This document shows positions 1 to 5,261 of a stretch of 5,696 nt of DNA, in pieces. A program made the position numbers and the translations under genes. Under the pieces are notes generated by a model that worked only from the letters and a program-made list of their open reading frames with translations, had not been told where the DNA came from and ran no database searches. How positions within the stretch are numbered: the first letter of the stretch is position 1; each line of letters begins with the position of its first letter. Source of the stretch: Anaerolineae bacterium (lineage in GTDB: Bacteria; Chloroflexota; Anaerolineae; Anaerolineales; E44-bin32); contig JAUVOZ010000134.1 in NCBI GenBank assembly GCA_030598885.1, positions 1-5,696 of the forward strand, read 5' to 3'.

Positions 1-30
1 AAAACTGCTCGGAGTGACAACTACTTTATA

Positions 31-94
31 ATGTCATCCCGAACGAGCCCTTCGACTTTACTCAGGACAGGCTCCGCCGAGGGGCTCGGGACAT
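31..94. repeat. Imperfect palindromic intergenic repeat downstream of surE
   Basis: The stretch can fold into a long hairpin. GAGCCCTTCG (45-54) pairs with CGAGGGGCTC (78-87) over ten base pairs including one G-U. TCCC (37-40) pairs with GGGA (88-91) across a four-base bulge, and ATGT (31-34) is complementary to ACAT (91-94) as an alternative outer pairing. The core CCCTTCGAC...CTCAGGACAGGCTCC resembles, from memory, an interspersed intergenic repeat common in environmental bacterial genomes. A related, shorter hairpin occurs at 4162-4194. It lies 31 bases beyond the surE stop and could act as a transcript end or stabiliser for surE, but no T-run follows it directly on the minus strand, so the terminator role is only inferred. 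Confidence 0.5.
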
Positions 95-125
95 GCTCCA
101 CGTAGTGAAGGGTTTTATTACGCAG

Positions 126-947
126 CTACTCTACCTTGTCGCGCAAGTGACGCTCCAACTCCCTTAGATCAACCCGCGAAGTTAAATCAAGGCTGAGCGG
201 AGTGACCGAAACCTGACGCTCCACCCGCATCGCATAAGCATCGGAATCCGGTTCAAATTTCGCCTCATCCATGGTGATCTGGTAATCAACTGGAGCTGAC
301 TCATCCAACTGCTTGCGCCGGGGAATGACCGGGATGTAATAGGGACGTCGCGACAACCGGGTAAGCCGCCAGGGAGTCTGCGGTGTGGCGTCGCACGGCA
401 CATCAACCTTGAGCACATCGACTTCTTTGAATGGTTCGGATTTCAGGAGCATTTCAGCAAACAAGGTTGTGAAATGAGCTGCTACCGAGAAGTCGATCTC
501 CGTGGAGTAGGTTTCGAAATACTCCTGCGGCACCTCCAAAGAGACAGCCAGGGAGGGCACACCGTTCGCTGCACCCTGCAGCGCAGCACCGATGGTGCCC
601 GAGACGGTGATACTTACTGTTAGATTCTCACCATAGTTGATACCGGCCACGACCAGATCGGGTCGACGCGGCATTAATTCAAGGATTCCATGCATGACCG
701 CTTGTGCCGGCGATCCACCAACTGCGTAGACCTTCCAGAGTTTGCCCCTGATCTCGACTTCCTTCTCGTGCAGCTTGCCATCGGAATTCACCGGCATGGA
801 ACGACCGGCTCCCGAACTTTGTGCGCGTGGTGCAGCCACGGTTACGTACCCCAGCGTCGAGAGCGCTTCGGCGGCAGCCCACAGACCTGGAGAACGAATA
901 CCATCGTCGTTGCTGAGCAAGATGAGAGGCCGATCTTTGTCTGACAT
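126..947 (-). CDS. surE: SurE family 5'/3'-nucleotidase (survival protein SurE)
   Basis: The 273-residue product is a cytoplasmic, divalent-metal-dependent phosphatase that converts nucleoside monophosphates to nucleosides; some family members also cleave short polyphosphate. The N-terminus shows the SurE signature: LLSNDDG at residues 10-16 (D14 and D15 are metal ligands), AAPRAQSSGAGRS at 38-50 (S45 matches the conserved metal-binding serine), GSPAQAV at 77-84, AGINYGEN at 101-108 (N104 ligand) and VSGTIGAA near 113. The family usually reads GTPADCV and YSGTV at two of these places, so this is a slightly divergent member with the catalytic residues intact. The length is typical. The start is ATG at 947, not the in-frame TTG at 995, because GGAG lies 8 bases upstream of it and the SurE fold begins just after it. 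It sits 48 bases downstream of the HD-domain gene and is probably co-transcribed with it. Confidence 0.93.
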   Translation of the reverse strand: MSDKDRPLILLSNDDGIRSPGLWAAAEALSTLGYVTVAAPRAQSSGAGRSMPVNSDGKLHEKEVEIRGKLWKVYAVGGSPAQAVMHGILELMPRRPDLVVAGINYGENLTVSITVSGTIGAALQGAANGVPSLAVSLEVPQEYFETYSTEIDFSVAAHFTTLFAEMLLKSEPFKEVDVLKVDVPCDATPQTPWRLTRLSRRPYYIPVIPRRKQLDESAPVDYQITMDEAKFEPDSDAYAMRVERQVSVTPLSLDLTSRVDLRELERHLRDKVE

Positions 948-959
948 TTCCTTTTCTCC
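948..959 (-). promoter_or_regulatory. Ribosome binding site that fixes the surE start
   Basis: Read on the minus strand the sequence is GGAGAAAAGGAA directly before ATG. GGAG (956-959) is 8 bases from the start codon, which is ideal spacing. This supports ATG at 947 over the upstream TTG at 995, which lies directly against the stop codon of the HD gene. Confidence 0.75.
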
Positions 960-995
960 GGCAGGGATGATACCAGGCGCCAAACAAGCAGTCAA

Positions 996-1643
996 TTATT
1001 CGGCGGAGCTGCCCTCTCCCCTCGCCTCAGCGGTCAACTGCTCAAAGAAGGCCGTCAAAGCGTGATGGCGCGCTTCGGACAAGCGGCGTGCTGGTTCGGT
1101 ATGCAACCGGTCGCGCACATACCGCAATTTGAATAGATATTCGTGATAGGCGCTATGAGGCTCATCCGGCTCAGTCTGCCCACTCTCCAGAAAACGCGCC
1201 GATGGCTCAGCGAAAATTGGCTGCCTGGCCTGGATAGCGTAGCCAATGGTGCGCGCCACACCGAAGGCACCATTGACATCAAGCTTATCGGCATCGAAGA
1301 GGATCTGAGCCTCCAAGGTGATCGGCGTCTCCTGGCCACGGAAACGGTGGGCTCGGATACAGTGCAGCACAGCCTCGATATTTTCCGGCTCCCAACCCTC
1401 AGCAATCAGCACCTCCTGGGCGAACCCAGCGGAAGCCCGCTCGTGTGTCACCCGGTTATCCCCCTCACCAGGGTGAGCACCCGAAGCGTCGTGTAGCAGC
1501 ACTGCCGCGCGTAAAATTTCCATATCGGCACCCAATTCTCGACCCAGGCTCTCGGCCAAGCGCAGTACCCGCAGCACATGGTCGAAACCATGCACCGGGT
1601 CATTCTCCTGATACCAGCCGCGCGCCTCTTCTACTGTCGGCAT
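996..1643 (-). CDS. HD-domain phosphohydrolase (YedJ/YpgQ-like)
   Basis: The product has 215 residues. HD superfamily ligands are visible: H22 in HGFDH (18-22), the H51-D52 pair in LLHDASG, and D119 or D122 in FDADKLDVNGAFG (116-128); H94 and H99 lie between them. The DADKLD-x-NGAFG block and the C-terminal pattern LFKLRYVRDRL...EPARRLSEARHHALTAFFEQL match the soluble YedJ/YpgQ-type subgroup rather than cyclic-di-GMP or (p)ppGpp hydrolases. As I recall, B. subtilis YpgQ splits dNTPs to dNMP and pyrophosphate, so a nucleotide substrate is plausible here but not shown by the sequence. No signal peptide or membrane segment is seen, so it should be cytoplasmic. AGGAGAAAGG precedes the ATG, with GAAAGG 8 bases away. 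It is the first gene of a probable operon with surE. The exact substrate is unknown. Confidence 0.85.
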   Translation of the reverse strand: MPTVEEARGWYQENDPVHGFDHVLRVLRLAESLGRELGADMEILRAAVLLHDASGAHPGEGDNRVTHERASAGFAQEVLIAEGWEPENIEAVLHCIRAHRFRGQETPITLEAQILFDADKLDVNGAFGVARTIGYAIQARQPIFAEPSARFLESGQTEPDEPHSAYHEYLFKLRYVRDRLHTEPARRLSEARHHALTAFFEQLTAEARGEGSSAE

Positions 1644-1692
1644 CTTTTCTACCTTTCTCCTATTTCACATCTGCTGCCTGACAAATCAAACC

Positions 1693-1722
1693 ATTATCAG
1701 TCTAATCTTTCATTTTCGTCAC
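1693..1722 (-). promoter_or_regulatory. Candidate promoter for the HD gene and surE
   Basis: On the minus strand GTGACG (1717-1722) and GATAAT (1693-1698) are separated by 18 bases. They match TTGACA at 4/6 and TATAAT at 5/6. Transcription would start near 1686, giving a leader of about 43 bases. The imperfect palindrome at 1720-1734 overlaps the -35 and could be an operator. The match is modest. Confidence 0.35.
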
Positions 1723-2036
1723 TCGAATCGAATGCTCCACCGACCTCCAAAGTTTACACAACAACGCCAAAGGTCCCCTCGGAGAACAAACACTCAAGTC
1801 AGCCCACAAGACCAAGCCAGCTTCAGGCCGGGTTCGGATCAGGCCACCCATAAAACCATCATCGTGCAAAATATTCGGTCGTCGAAGGAGTATATCCTTA
1901 GCATTGTGGTCGTCAAGCGAACTGGCGGAGTTTGAAATCCCCTGTCATTCCACTCAAGCGCGAAGATGGGGAGATCAACGACTCAATATCACATTAACCC
2001 TGATGGAATTCCGACGAACTCTGTCCTACTCCTGGA

Positions 2037-2065
2037 TTGACGCTTCATGTGCCTAGTGATAGAAT
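2037..2065 (+). promoter_or_regulatory. Strong sigma-70-type promoter of the cold-shock gene
   Basis: TTGACG (2037-2042) and TAGAAT (2060-2065) each match consensus at 5/6 and are exactly 17 bases apart. A TG at 2057-2058 adds an extended -10. The start site would fall near 2072, leaving about 20 bases before the GTG start. The leader is therefore too short for the long structured 5' UTR known from E. coli cspA. Confidence 0.72.
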
Positions 2066-2069
2066 TCAC
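2056..2069. promoter_or_regulatory. Crp/Fnr-like palindrome over the -10
   Basis: GTGA (2056-2059), six bases, then TCAC (2066-2069) matches the core of the Crp binding site (TGTGA-N6-TCACA). The flanking bases are A and C rather than the T and A of the full consensus. The six central bases are the -10 element itself, so a bound regulator would be expected to repress. The short motif could arise by chance. Confidence 0.35.
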
Positions 2070-2079
2070 CAGTTTTATT

Positions 2080-2084
2080 GGAGG
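2080..2084 (+). promoter_or_regulatory. Ribosome binding site that fixes the cold-shock gene start
   Basis: GGAGG lies 8 bases before GTG at 2093. An in-frame TTG at 2078 overlaps this site and has no binding site of its own, so GTG is the start. Confidence 0.75.
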
Positions 2085-2092
2085 CCTTATTC

Positions 2093-2308
2093 GTGGCAAA
2101 GCGAACGACCGGCGTAGTGCGCTGCTATGACGGTTCAAAAGGGTATGGTTACATAGACGCCGAGGATGGGGAAGATGTCTTTGTGCATTATAGCGCCATC
2201 ACTGGTGAGATGTTACCCCTATTACTAGAAGGGGAGCAAGTGGCATTCTTCCTCGAGTACACCGCTGATCGTGGCCCTCAAGCTACCGACGTCACCCGTT
2301 TAAATTGA
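2093..2308 (+). CDS. Cold-shock domain protein (CspA family), aromatic-poor variant
   Basis: The 71-residue product is a single cold-shock domain, the usual size for this family of single-stranded RNA/DNA-binding chaperones. RNP1 is KGYGYI (residues 16-21) and RNP2 is VFVHY (29-33), followed by SAITGE; the typical end RGPQATDVT (60-68) is present. Three phenylalanines of the classical KGFGFI and FVHF motifs are tyrosines. More striking, the near-invariant tryptophan (W8 of B. subtilis CspB) is C11, and the loop phenylalanine equivalent to CspB F38 appears to be L41. The protein has no tryptophan at all. Translation starts at GTG behind GGAGG. It has its own strong promoter, is followed by a GC-rich hairpin, and lies 112 bases before RNase J on the same strand, so the two may share transcripts. 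The fold assignment is firm; nucleic-acid affinity may be altered. Confidence 0.92.
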   Translation: MAKRTTGVVRCYDGSKGYGYIDAEDGEDVFVHYSAITGEMLPLLLEGEQVAFFLEYTADRGPQATDVTRLN

Positions 2309-2336
2309 GTAACAGCCTCGACCCGGCACGTTCCAC

Positions 2337-2368
2337 GCCCCGCCCGGCGTCTCGCCCGACGGGGCTTT
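2337..2368 (+). terminator. GC-rich terminator-like hairpin after the cold-shock gene
   Basis: GCCCCG (2337-2342) pairs with CGGGGC (2360-2365). Inside, GGCG (2346-2349) pairs with CGCC (2353-2356) around a TCT loop. Only TTT follows, so it should terminate incompletely and could let some transcripts run into the RNase J gene. Confidence 0.55.
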
Positions 2369-2395
2369 GACACATTAGGACAAAGTCTTCAAAAA
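2367..2395 (+). promoter_or_regulatory. Weak candidate promoter for the RNase J gene
   Basis: A perfect TTGACA (2367-2372) overlaps the T-tract of the preceding hairpin. At 17 bases spacing the -10 position reads CAAAAA (2390-2395), only 3/6 to consensus, so the promoter would be poor or need an activator. The A-rich stretch 2390-2420 is otherwise plain. Confidence 0.28.
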
Positions 2396-2420
2396 CAAAT
2401 CTGATTAAGAAAGAAGAACA

Positions 2421-4067
2421 ATGGCAAGAAAGAGTATAAGATTGGTTCCCCTGGGAGGTTTGGGGGAAGTTGGTAAAAACATGATGACCGTCGAGTATGG
2501 CGCGAACATACTGATTATCGACACCGGCATCATGTTCCCCGAGAATGACATGCTAGGAATCGACTACATCATTCCCGATTTTAGTTATCTGTCGGACAAG
2601 CGCGACAGGGTACGAGGCATCGTTGTCACCCACGGCCATGAAGATCATACCGGCGCGATCCGACACGTTCTGGAGGAAATCCAGGCGCCTATCTATGCCA
2701 CCCCCCTAACTCGGGGCCTCCTGGAGGTCAAACTCAAACGGGGTGGCAAATTGAAGGAAGCTGACCTGAAAACCATTCAGGCTGGCGATCAAGTGCAGGT
2801 TGGACCTTTCGGCATCGAGTTCTTCCATGTTTGCCATTCCATCCCCGACGGAGTCGGATTGGGGATCACCACACCTGCCGGACTGATTGTTCACTCGGGT
2901 GACTATAAGTTTGATCACACCCCGGTCGACGGTTGGCCTACCGATTTCGGTAAGCTGGCCGAATTCGGCGCCCGAGGGATATTAGCACTGTTGGCTGACT
3001 CGACCAACGCCGACGAACCTGGCTGGACTCCTTCCGAAGCGGTTATCGACCCCGCCTTCGACCAGGTCTTCCGCGAAGCCCAAGGCCGCATCTTGATTGG
3101 TTCTTTCGCATCTCTCATCTCGCGCATGCAACAAGCGGCCAACGCTTCCATCCGCCACGATCGGGTCATGGCCTTTGTCGGCACAAGCATGGTCGAAAAC
3201 GCTAAGATAGCCCGCAAGCTGGGTTATCTGAAGGTGCCGCGGCGCTTGATTGTGTCTCTTGACCAAGCACTGGAGATGACGCCATCAAAGGTGGTATTGA
3301 TGTGTACCGGCACACAGGGTGAGCCGTCCTCGATCTTGGGTCGGCTTTCCACTGATAGCAACCGCCGATTCGGTATCCAACCCGGTGACACAGTCGTGCT
3401 CTCGTCACATCCCATTCCAGGCAATGAAGAAATGATTCATCGCACAATTAACCGTTTATTCCAGCAAGGCGCCGAGGTGATCTACGACGCAATTGCCCCA
3501 GTACATGTCTCTGGTCATGCGAGCCAGGAGGAGATGAAAATGCTACTCCAGCTCACCAAGCCGGAATTTTTTATCCCCATCCACGGCGAATTACGCCACT
3601 TAAAACAGCATGCGGCGTTGGCGCGTGAGATCGGCATCCCTTCCAACCATATTGCTGTGGTTGAGAACGGTACGGTGGTCGAATTCCTCGACGGGAAGAT
3701 GAAGATTGGCGAACGAGTTCCCGGAGGTTATGTTTTCGTAGACGGCAGTGGTGTTGGGGACATCGGTCCCATGGTAATGCGCGAGCGCGAAGCACTGGCT
3801 CGGGACGGCTTCGTAATTGTACACCTATCTCTGGACTGCCAAACCGGCACTCTCCAAGGGGATCCCGAGATCGTCTCCAAAGGCTTTGTTTTTATTCGCG
3901 ATGCAGATGAGCTTTTTGAACATGCCAGAACCCTCATCCGTGATCTCACTTCCGACGAGGGTTGCGTCAACCTGAAGAAACGCATCGAGAAAGAACTCGC
4001 CGATTACTTCTACACAGAGACCAAACGACGCCCGATGATCTTCGTCTTCACTTCCGAAAGTCGTTGA
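2421..4067 (+). CDS. rnj: Ribonuclease J
   Basis: The 548-residue product is a metallo-beta-lactamase/beta-CASP nuclease, close to the usual RNase J length of about 555. RNase J combines 5'-to-3' exonuclease and endonuclease activities and acts in mRNA decay and rRNA maturation in the cytoplasm. The N-terminus shows PLGGLGEVGKNM (10-21). All expected zinc ligands are present by comparison with B. subtilis RNase J1: HGHEDH at 71-76 (H71, H73, D75, H76), H139 in HSIPDG, D161 in HSGDYKFD and H388 in IPIHGELRH. HVSGHAS (362-368) forms the beta-CASP motif that binds the RNA phosphate. The beta-lactamase halves span roughly 1-205 and 366-440, with the beta-CASP domain between them and a C-terminal domain from about 450. 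The start is ATG behind a purine-rich but weak binding site (AAGAAAGAAG). It follows the cold-shock gene and may depend partly on read-through from it. No frameshift or truncation is seen. Confidence 0.96.
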   Translation: MARKSIRLVPLGGLGEVGKNMMTVEYGANILIIDTGIMFPENDMLGIDYIIPDFSYLSDKRDRVRGIVVTHGHEDHTGAIRHVLEEIQAPIYATPLTRGLLEVKLKRGGKLKEADLKTIQAGDQVQVGPFGIEFFHVCHSIPDGVGLGITTPAGLIVHSGDYKFDHTPVDGWPTDFGKLAEFGARGILALLADSTNADEPGWTPSEAVIDPAFDQVFREAQGRILIGSFASLISRMQQAANASIRHDRVMAFVGTSMVENAKIARKLGYLKVPRRLIVSLDQALEMTPSKVVLMCTGTQGEPSSILGRLSTDSNRRFGIQPGDTVVLSSHPIPGNEEMIHRTINRLFQQGAEVIYDAIAPVHVSGHASQEEMKMLLQLTKPEFFIPIHGELRHLKQHAALAREIGIPSNHIAVVENGTVVEFLDGKMKIGERVPGGYVFVDGSGVGDIGPMVMREREALARDGFVIVHLSLDCQTGTLQGDPEIVSKGFVFIRDADELFEHARTLIRDLTSDEGCVNLKKRIEKELADYFYTETKRRPMIFVFTSESR

Positions 4068-4100
4068 GTCCCCGACCAACCATGGCTACAAATAGTTCTA

Positions 4101-4154
4101 TCAACTCGAGTCAGGAAGTGAATGAAGGTTTCCTTTCACTAACCCTTCAGTTGA
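4101..4154. repeat. Nested stem-loop downstream of the RNase J gene
   Basis: TCAACT (4101-4106) pairs with AGTTGA (4149-4154). Inside, AGTGA (4117-4121) pairs with TCACT (4136-4140) and AAGG (4125-4128) with CCTT (4132-4135) around a TTT loop. It starts 34 bases after the RNase J stop and could protect or end that transcript. No T-run follows, so a classical intrinsic terminator is not supported. Confidence 0.4.
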
Positions 4155-4161
4155 GTGTACC

Positions 4162-4220
4162 CCTTCGTCAAGCTCCCCTCGACGGAGCCGAAGGTCCCAA
4201 GCTGAGGCGCGGGGCTCAGC
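4162..4220. repeat. Two adjacent hairpins, the first related to the 31-94 repeat
   Basis: CCTTCG (4162-4167) pairs with CGAAGG (4189-4194), and inside it GCTCC (4172-4176) pairs with GGAGC (4184-4188). Immediately after, GCTGAG (4201-4206) pairs with CTCAGC (4215-4220) around an eight-base loop. The CCCTTCG start and the GGAGCC/GGCTCC element are shared with the repeat at 31-94, suggesting the same interspersed family in a decayed form. Confidence 0.42.
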
Positions 4221-4287
4221 ACCTAGGAGACAATGGCCCATTCCTGCTCAAAGTTCGACCCTAAAATCCCAGGTTATTGCCGATATA

Positions 4288-4315
4288 TTGCGTTAGAACC
4301 AACAGTTGGTATAAC
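4288..4315 (+). promoter_or_regulatory. Extended -10 promoter of the foldase lipoprotein gene
   Basis: TGG-TATAAC (4307-4315) is an extended -10 with a 5/6 hexamer. The -35 position, TTGCGT (4288-4293), is weak (3/6) at 16 bases spacing, which is acceptable for extended -10 promoters. Transcription would start near 4322, just before the ATG at 4326, so the messenger would be leaderless or nearly so. Confidence 0.5.
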
Positions 4316-4317
4316 GC
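4290..4317. promoter_or_regulatory. 28-base interrupted palindrome, probable operator
   Basis: The left arm GCGTTA (4290-4295) mirrors TAACGC (4312-4317), and ACCAAC (4298-4303) mirrors GTTGGT (4305-4310) around a single central A. All 12 paired positions are perfect; the only asymmetry is two unpaired bases on the left against one on the right. It covers the -10 and part of the -35 of the promoter above, the usual place for a dimeric repressor. No regulator gene is in the window, so the ligand is unknown. Confidence 0.5.
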
Positions 4318-4325
4318 CTTCGGTC

Positions 4326-5237
4326 ATGACCCCACGCTATCGTCTGCTGATCAGTATCCTGGTCGGCACCCTGTGGCTGATGGGTTGTAGCGGTTCAGCC
4401 GAACCTACACCCGGTTTGTCACCCGCTGCCTCCAGCGCCACTCCATCCCCCCCGACTCCCTCTCCTGAGCCGATGGCTGCCTTTGTGAACGGCGAACCGA
4501 TCCGGCTGACAGACTTTGAGGACGAGTTATCCCGTTTCGAAGCATCACAGGTGGCTTCTGGTACCGATCTTGCAACTCTGGGAGACTACAAAAGCCGGAT
4601 TCTCCAAGCCTTGATCGACCGTCGCTTGCTCGCTCAGGGCGCACGAGTGCTAGGCGCTGAGGTGAACGATGCCTCTATCAATCAGGAATTGGAGCAATTG
4701 GCCACCGAACTGGGGGGAAACGAGGTAGTCGGCACCTGGCTGGCTGAAAAAGGATATACGCTGGATGGTTTTAAGGCTGCTCTTGCGGAGGAGATGTTGG
4801 CAGCACAGATGGTTGAGTGGATCATAGGTGAAATCGCCGAGTCGGCGGAACAGGTACACGCCCGGCATATCCTGGTGGCCACCCAGGATGAGGCGGAGGC
4901 ATTACGCGATCAACTGATCGCCGGAGCCGACTTCATCGAATTAGCGCGTCTTTACTCCCTAGACCCCAGTACACGACCGGCAGGCGGTGACTTGGGCTGG
5001 TTCCCCCAAGGGTACTTGCTGATAGCGGAAGTTGAAGCGGTAGCTTTCTCTCTCCAACCCGGTGATGTGAGCGATGTCGTGAAAAGTAATTTAGGATATC
5101 ATATTGTGCAGACGATCGACCGAGAGGAACAGCCGCTTTCGCCGGACGCTTTACTACAGGTACGTGAGCAGGCAGTGGTAAATTGGTTGAGCACTCAGCG
5201 CGAGACGGTCGAGGTCCAGATTCTCAACGTGCCTTAA
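4326..5237 (+). CDS. Lipoprotein with SurA-like N-terminal and parvulin (PpiC-type) domains
   Basis: The 303-residue product is a probable extracytoplasmic peptidyl-prolyl cis-trans isomerase and chaperone, similar in layout to PrsA/SurA foldases. A lipoprotein signal peptide is clear: charged start with R4 and R6, hydrophobic core 7-19, lipobox LMGC with C21, then SGS. A Ser/Pro/Thr-rich linker runs from about 27 to 50. A SurA_N-like region follows from AAFVNGEPIRLTDFEDEL, including LQALIDRRLLAQGA. The parvulin domain spans about 176-270 with VHARHILV (177-184, H181), the GGDLGWF motif (220-226) and GYHIVQ (257-262), all at expected spacing. ATG at 4326 is chosen because the signal peptide begins there; an ATG at 4233 would add 31 unlikely residues before it. 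No ribosome binding site precedes 4326, which fits a near-leaderless transcript. The next gene starts 24 bases downstream and is probably co-transcribed. Confidence 0.9.
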   Translation: MTPRYRLLISILVGTLWLMGCSGSAEPTPGLSPAASSATPSPPTPSPEPMAAFVNGEPIRLTDFEDELSRFEASQVASGTDLATLGDYKSRILQALIDRRLLAQGARVLGAEVNDASINQELEQLATELGGNEVVGTWLAEKGYTLDGFKAALAEEMLAAQMVEWIIGEIAESAEQVHARHILVATQDEAEALRDQLIAGADFIELARLYSLDPSTRPAGGDLGWFPQGYLLIAEVEAVAFSLQPGDVSDVVKSNLGYHIVQTIDREEQPLSPDALLQVREQAVVNWLSTQRETVEVQILNVP

Positions 5238-5247
5238 ATGATGGATC

Positions 5248-5253
5248 AGGAGG
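5248..5253 (+). promoter_or_regulatory. Ribosome binding site of the last gene
   Basis: AGGAGG lies 8 bases before ATG at 5262, a near-perfect site. It selects this start over two tandem in-frame ATG codons at 5238 and 5241 that directly follow the lipoprotein stop. Confidence 0.8.
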
Positions 5254-5261
5254 CGAACACT

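Larger units (their letters stand above)
1644..2077. other. Divergent intergenic region without a convincing gene
   Basis: This 434-base gap separates the minus-strand HD gene from the plus-strand cold-shock gene. Open frames crossing it lack ribosome binding sites and recognisable protein character. It contains the candidate HD-gene promoter (1693-1722), an imperfect palindrome CACTCGA-A-TCGAATG (1720-1734), a small inverted repeat AAGGA-GTATA-TCCTT (1885-1899), and the strong cold-shock promoter at its right end. A stretch near 1950, TGTCATTCC followed by a degenerate tail, resembles the left edge of a common intergenic repeat but is too decayed to call. No tRNA, riboswitch or coding potential was recognised. 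Confidence 0.6.

Noticed and set aside
27..32. Perfect TATAAT on the plus strand
   Set aside because: No usable -35 at 16-18 bases upstream, and it would drive transcription antisense into surE; likely chance in an AT-rich patch.
948..995. Longer surE start at TTG 995
   Set aside because: It adds 16 residues unlike any SurE N-terminus and has no binding site, whereas ATG 947 has GGAG at 8 bases.
690..1065. Plus-strand open frames antisense to surE and the HD gene
   Set aside because: They are shadows of strongly supported minus-strand genes, with no recognisable protein character.
1877..1914. Direct repeat GGTCGTC at 1877 and 1908
   Set aside because: Seven bases occurring twice is within chance expectation, and no array or spacer regularity is seen.
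1578..1935. Small plus-strand open frames in the divergent gap
   Set aside because: They lack ribosome binding sites, have low-complexity translations, and one runs into the HD gene.
2078..2092. Longer cold-shock start at TTG 2078
   Set aside because: The TTG overlaps the GGAGG that serves GTG 2093, and the extra residues are not part of the cold-shock domain.
2706..3985. Several minus-strand open frames inside the RNase J gene
   Set aside because: RNase J is intact across the whole span; the antisense frames have no binding sites or family motifs.
4117..4140. Intrinsic terminator for RNase J
   Set aside because: The stem is real but is followed by AACCCTTC, not a T-run, so it was listed only as a stem-loop.
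4233..4325. ATG 4233 as start of the foldase gene
   Set aside because: AGGAG is only 3 bases from it, and the 31 added residues would bury the lipoprotein signal peptide inside the protein.
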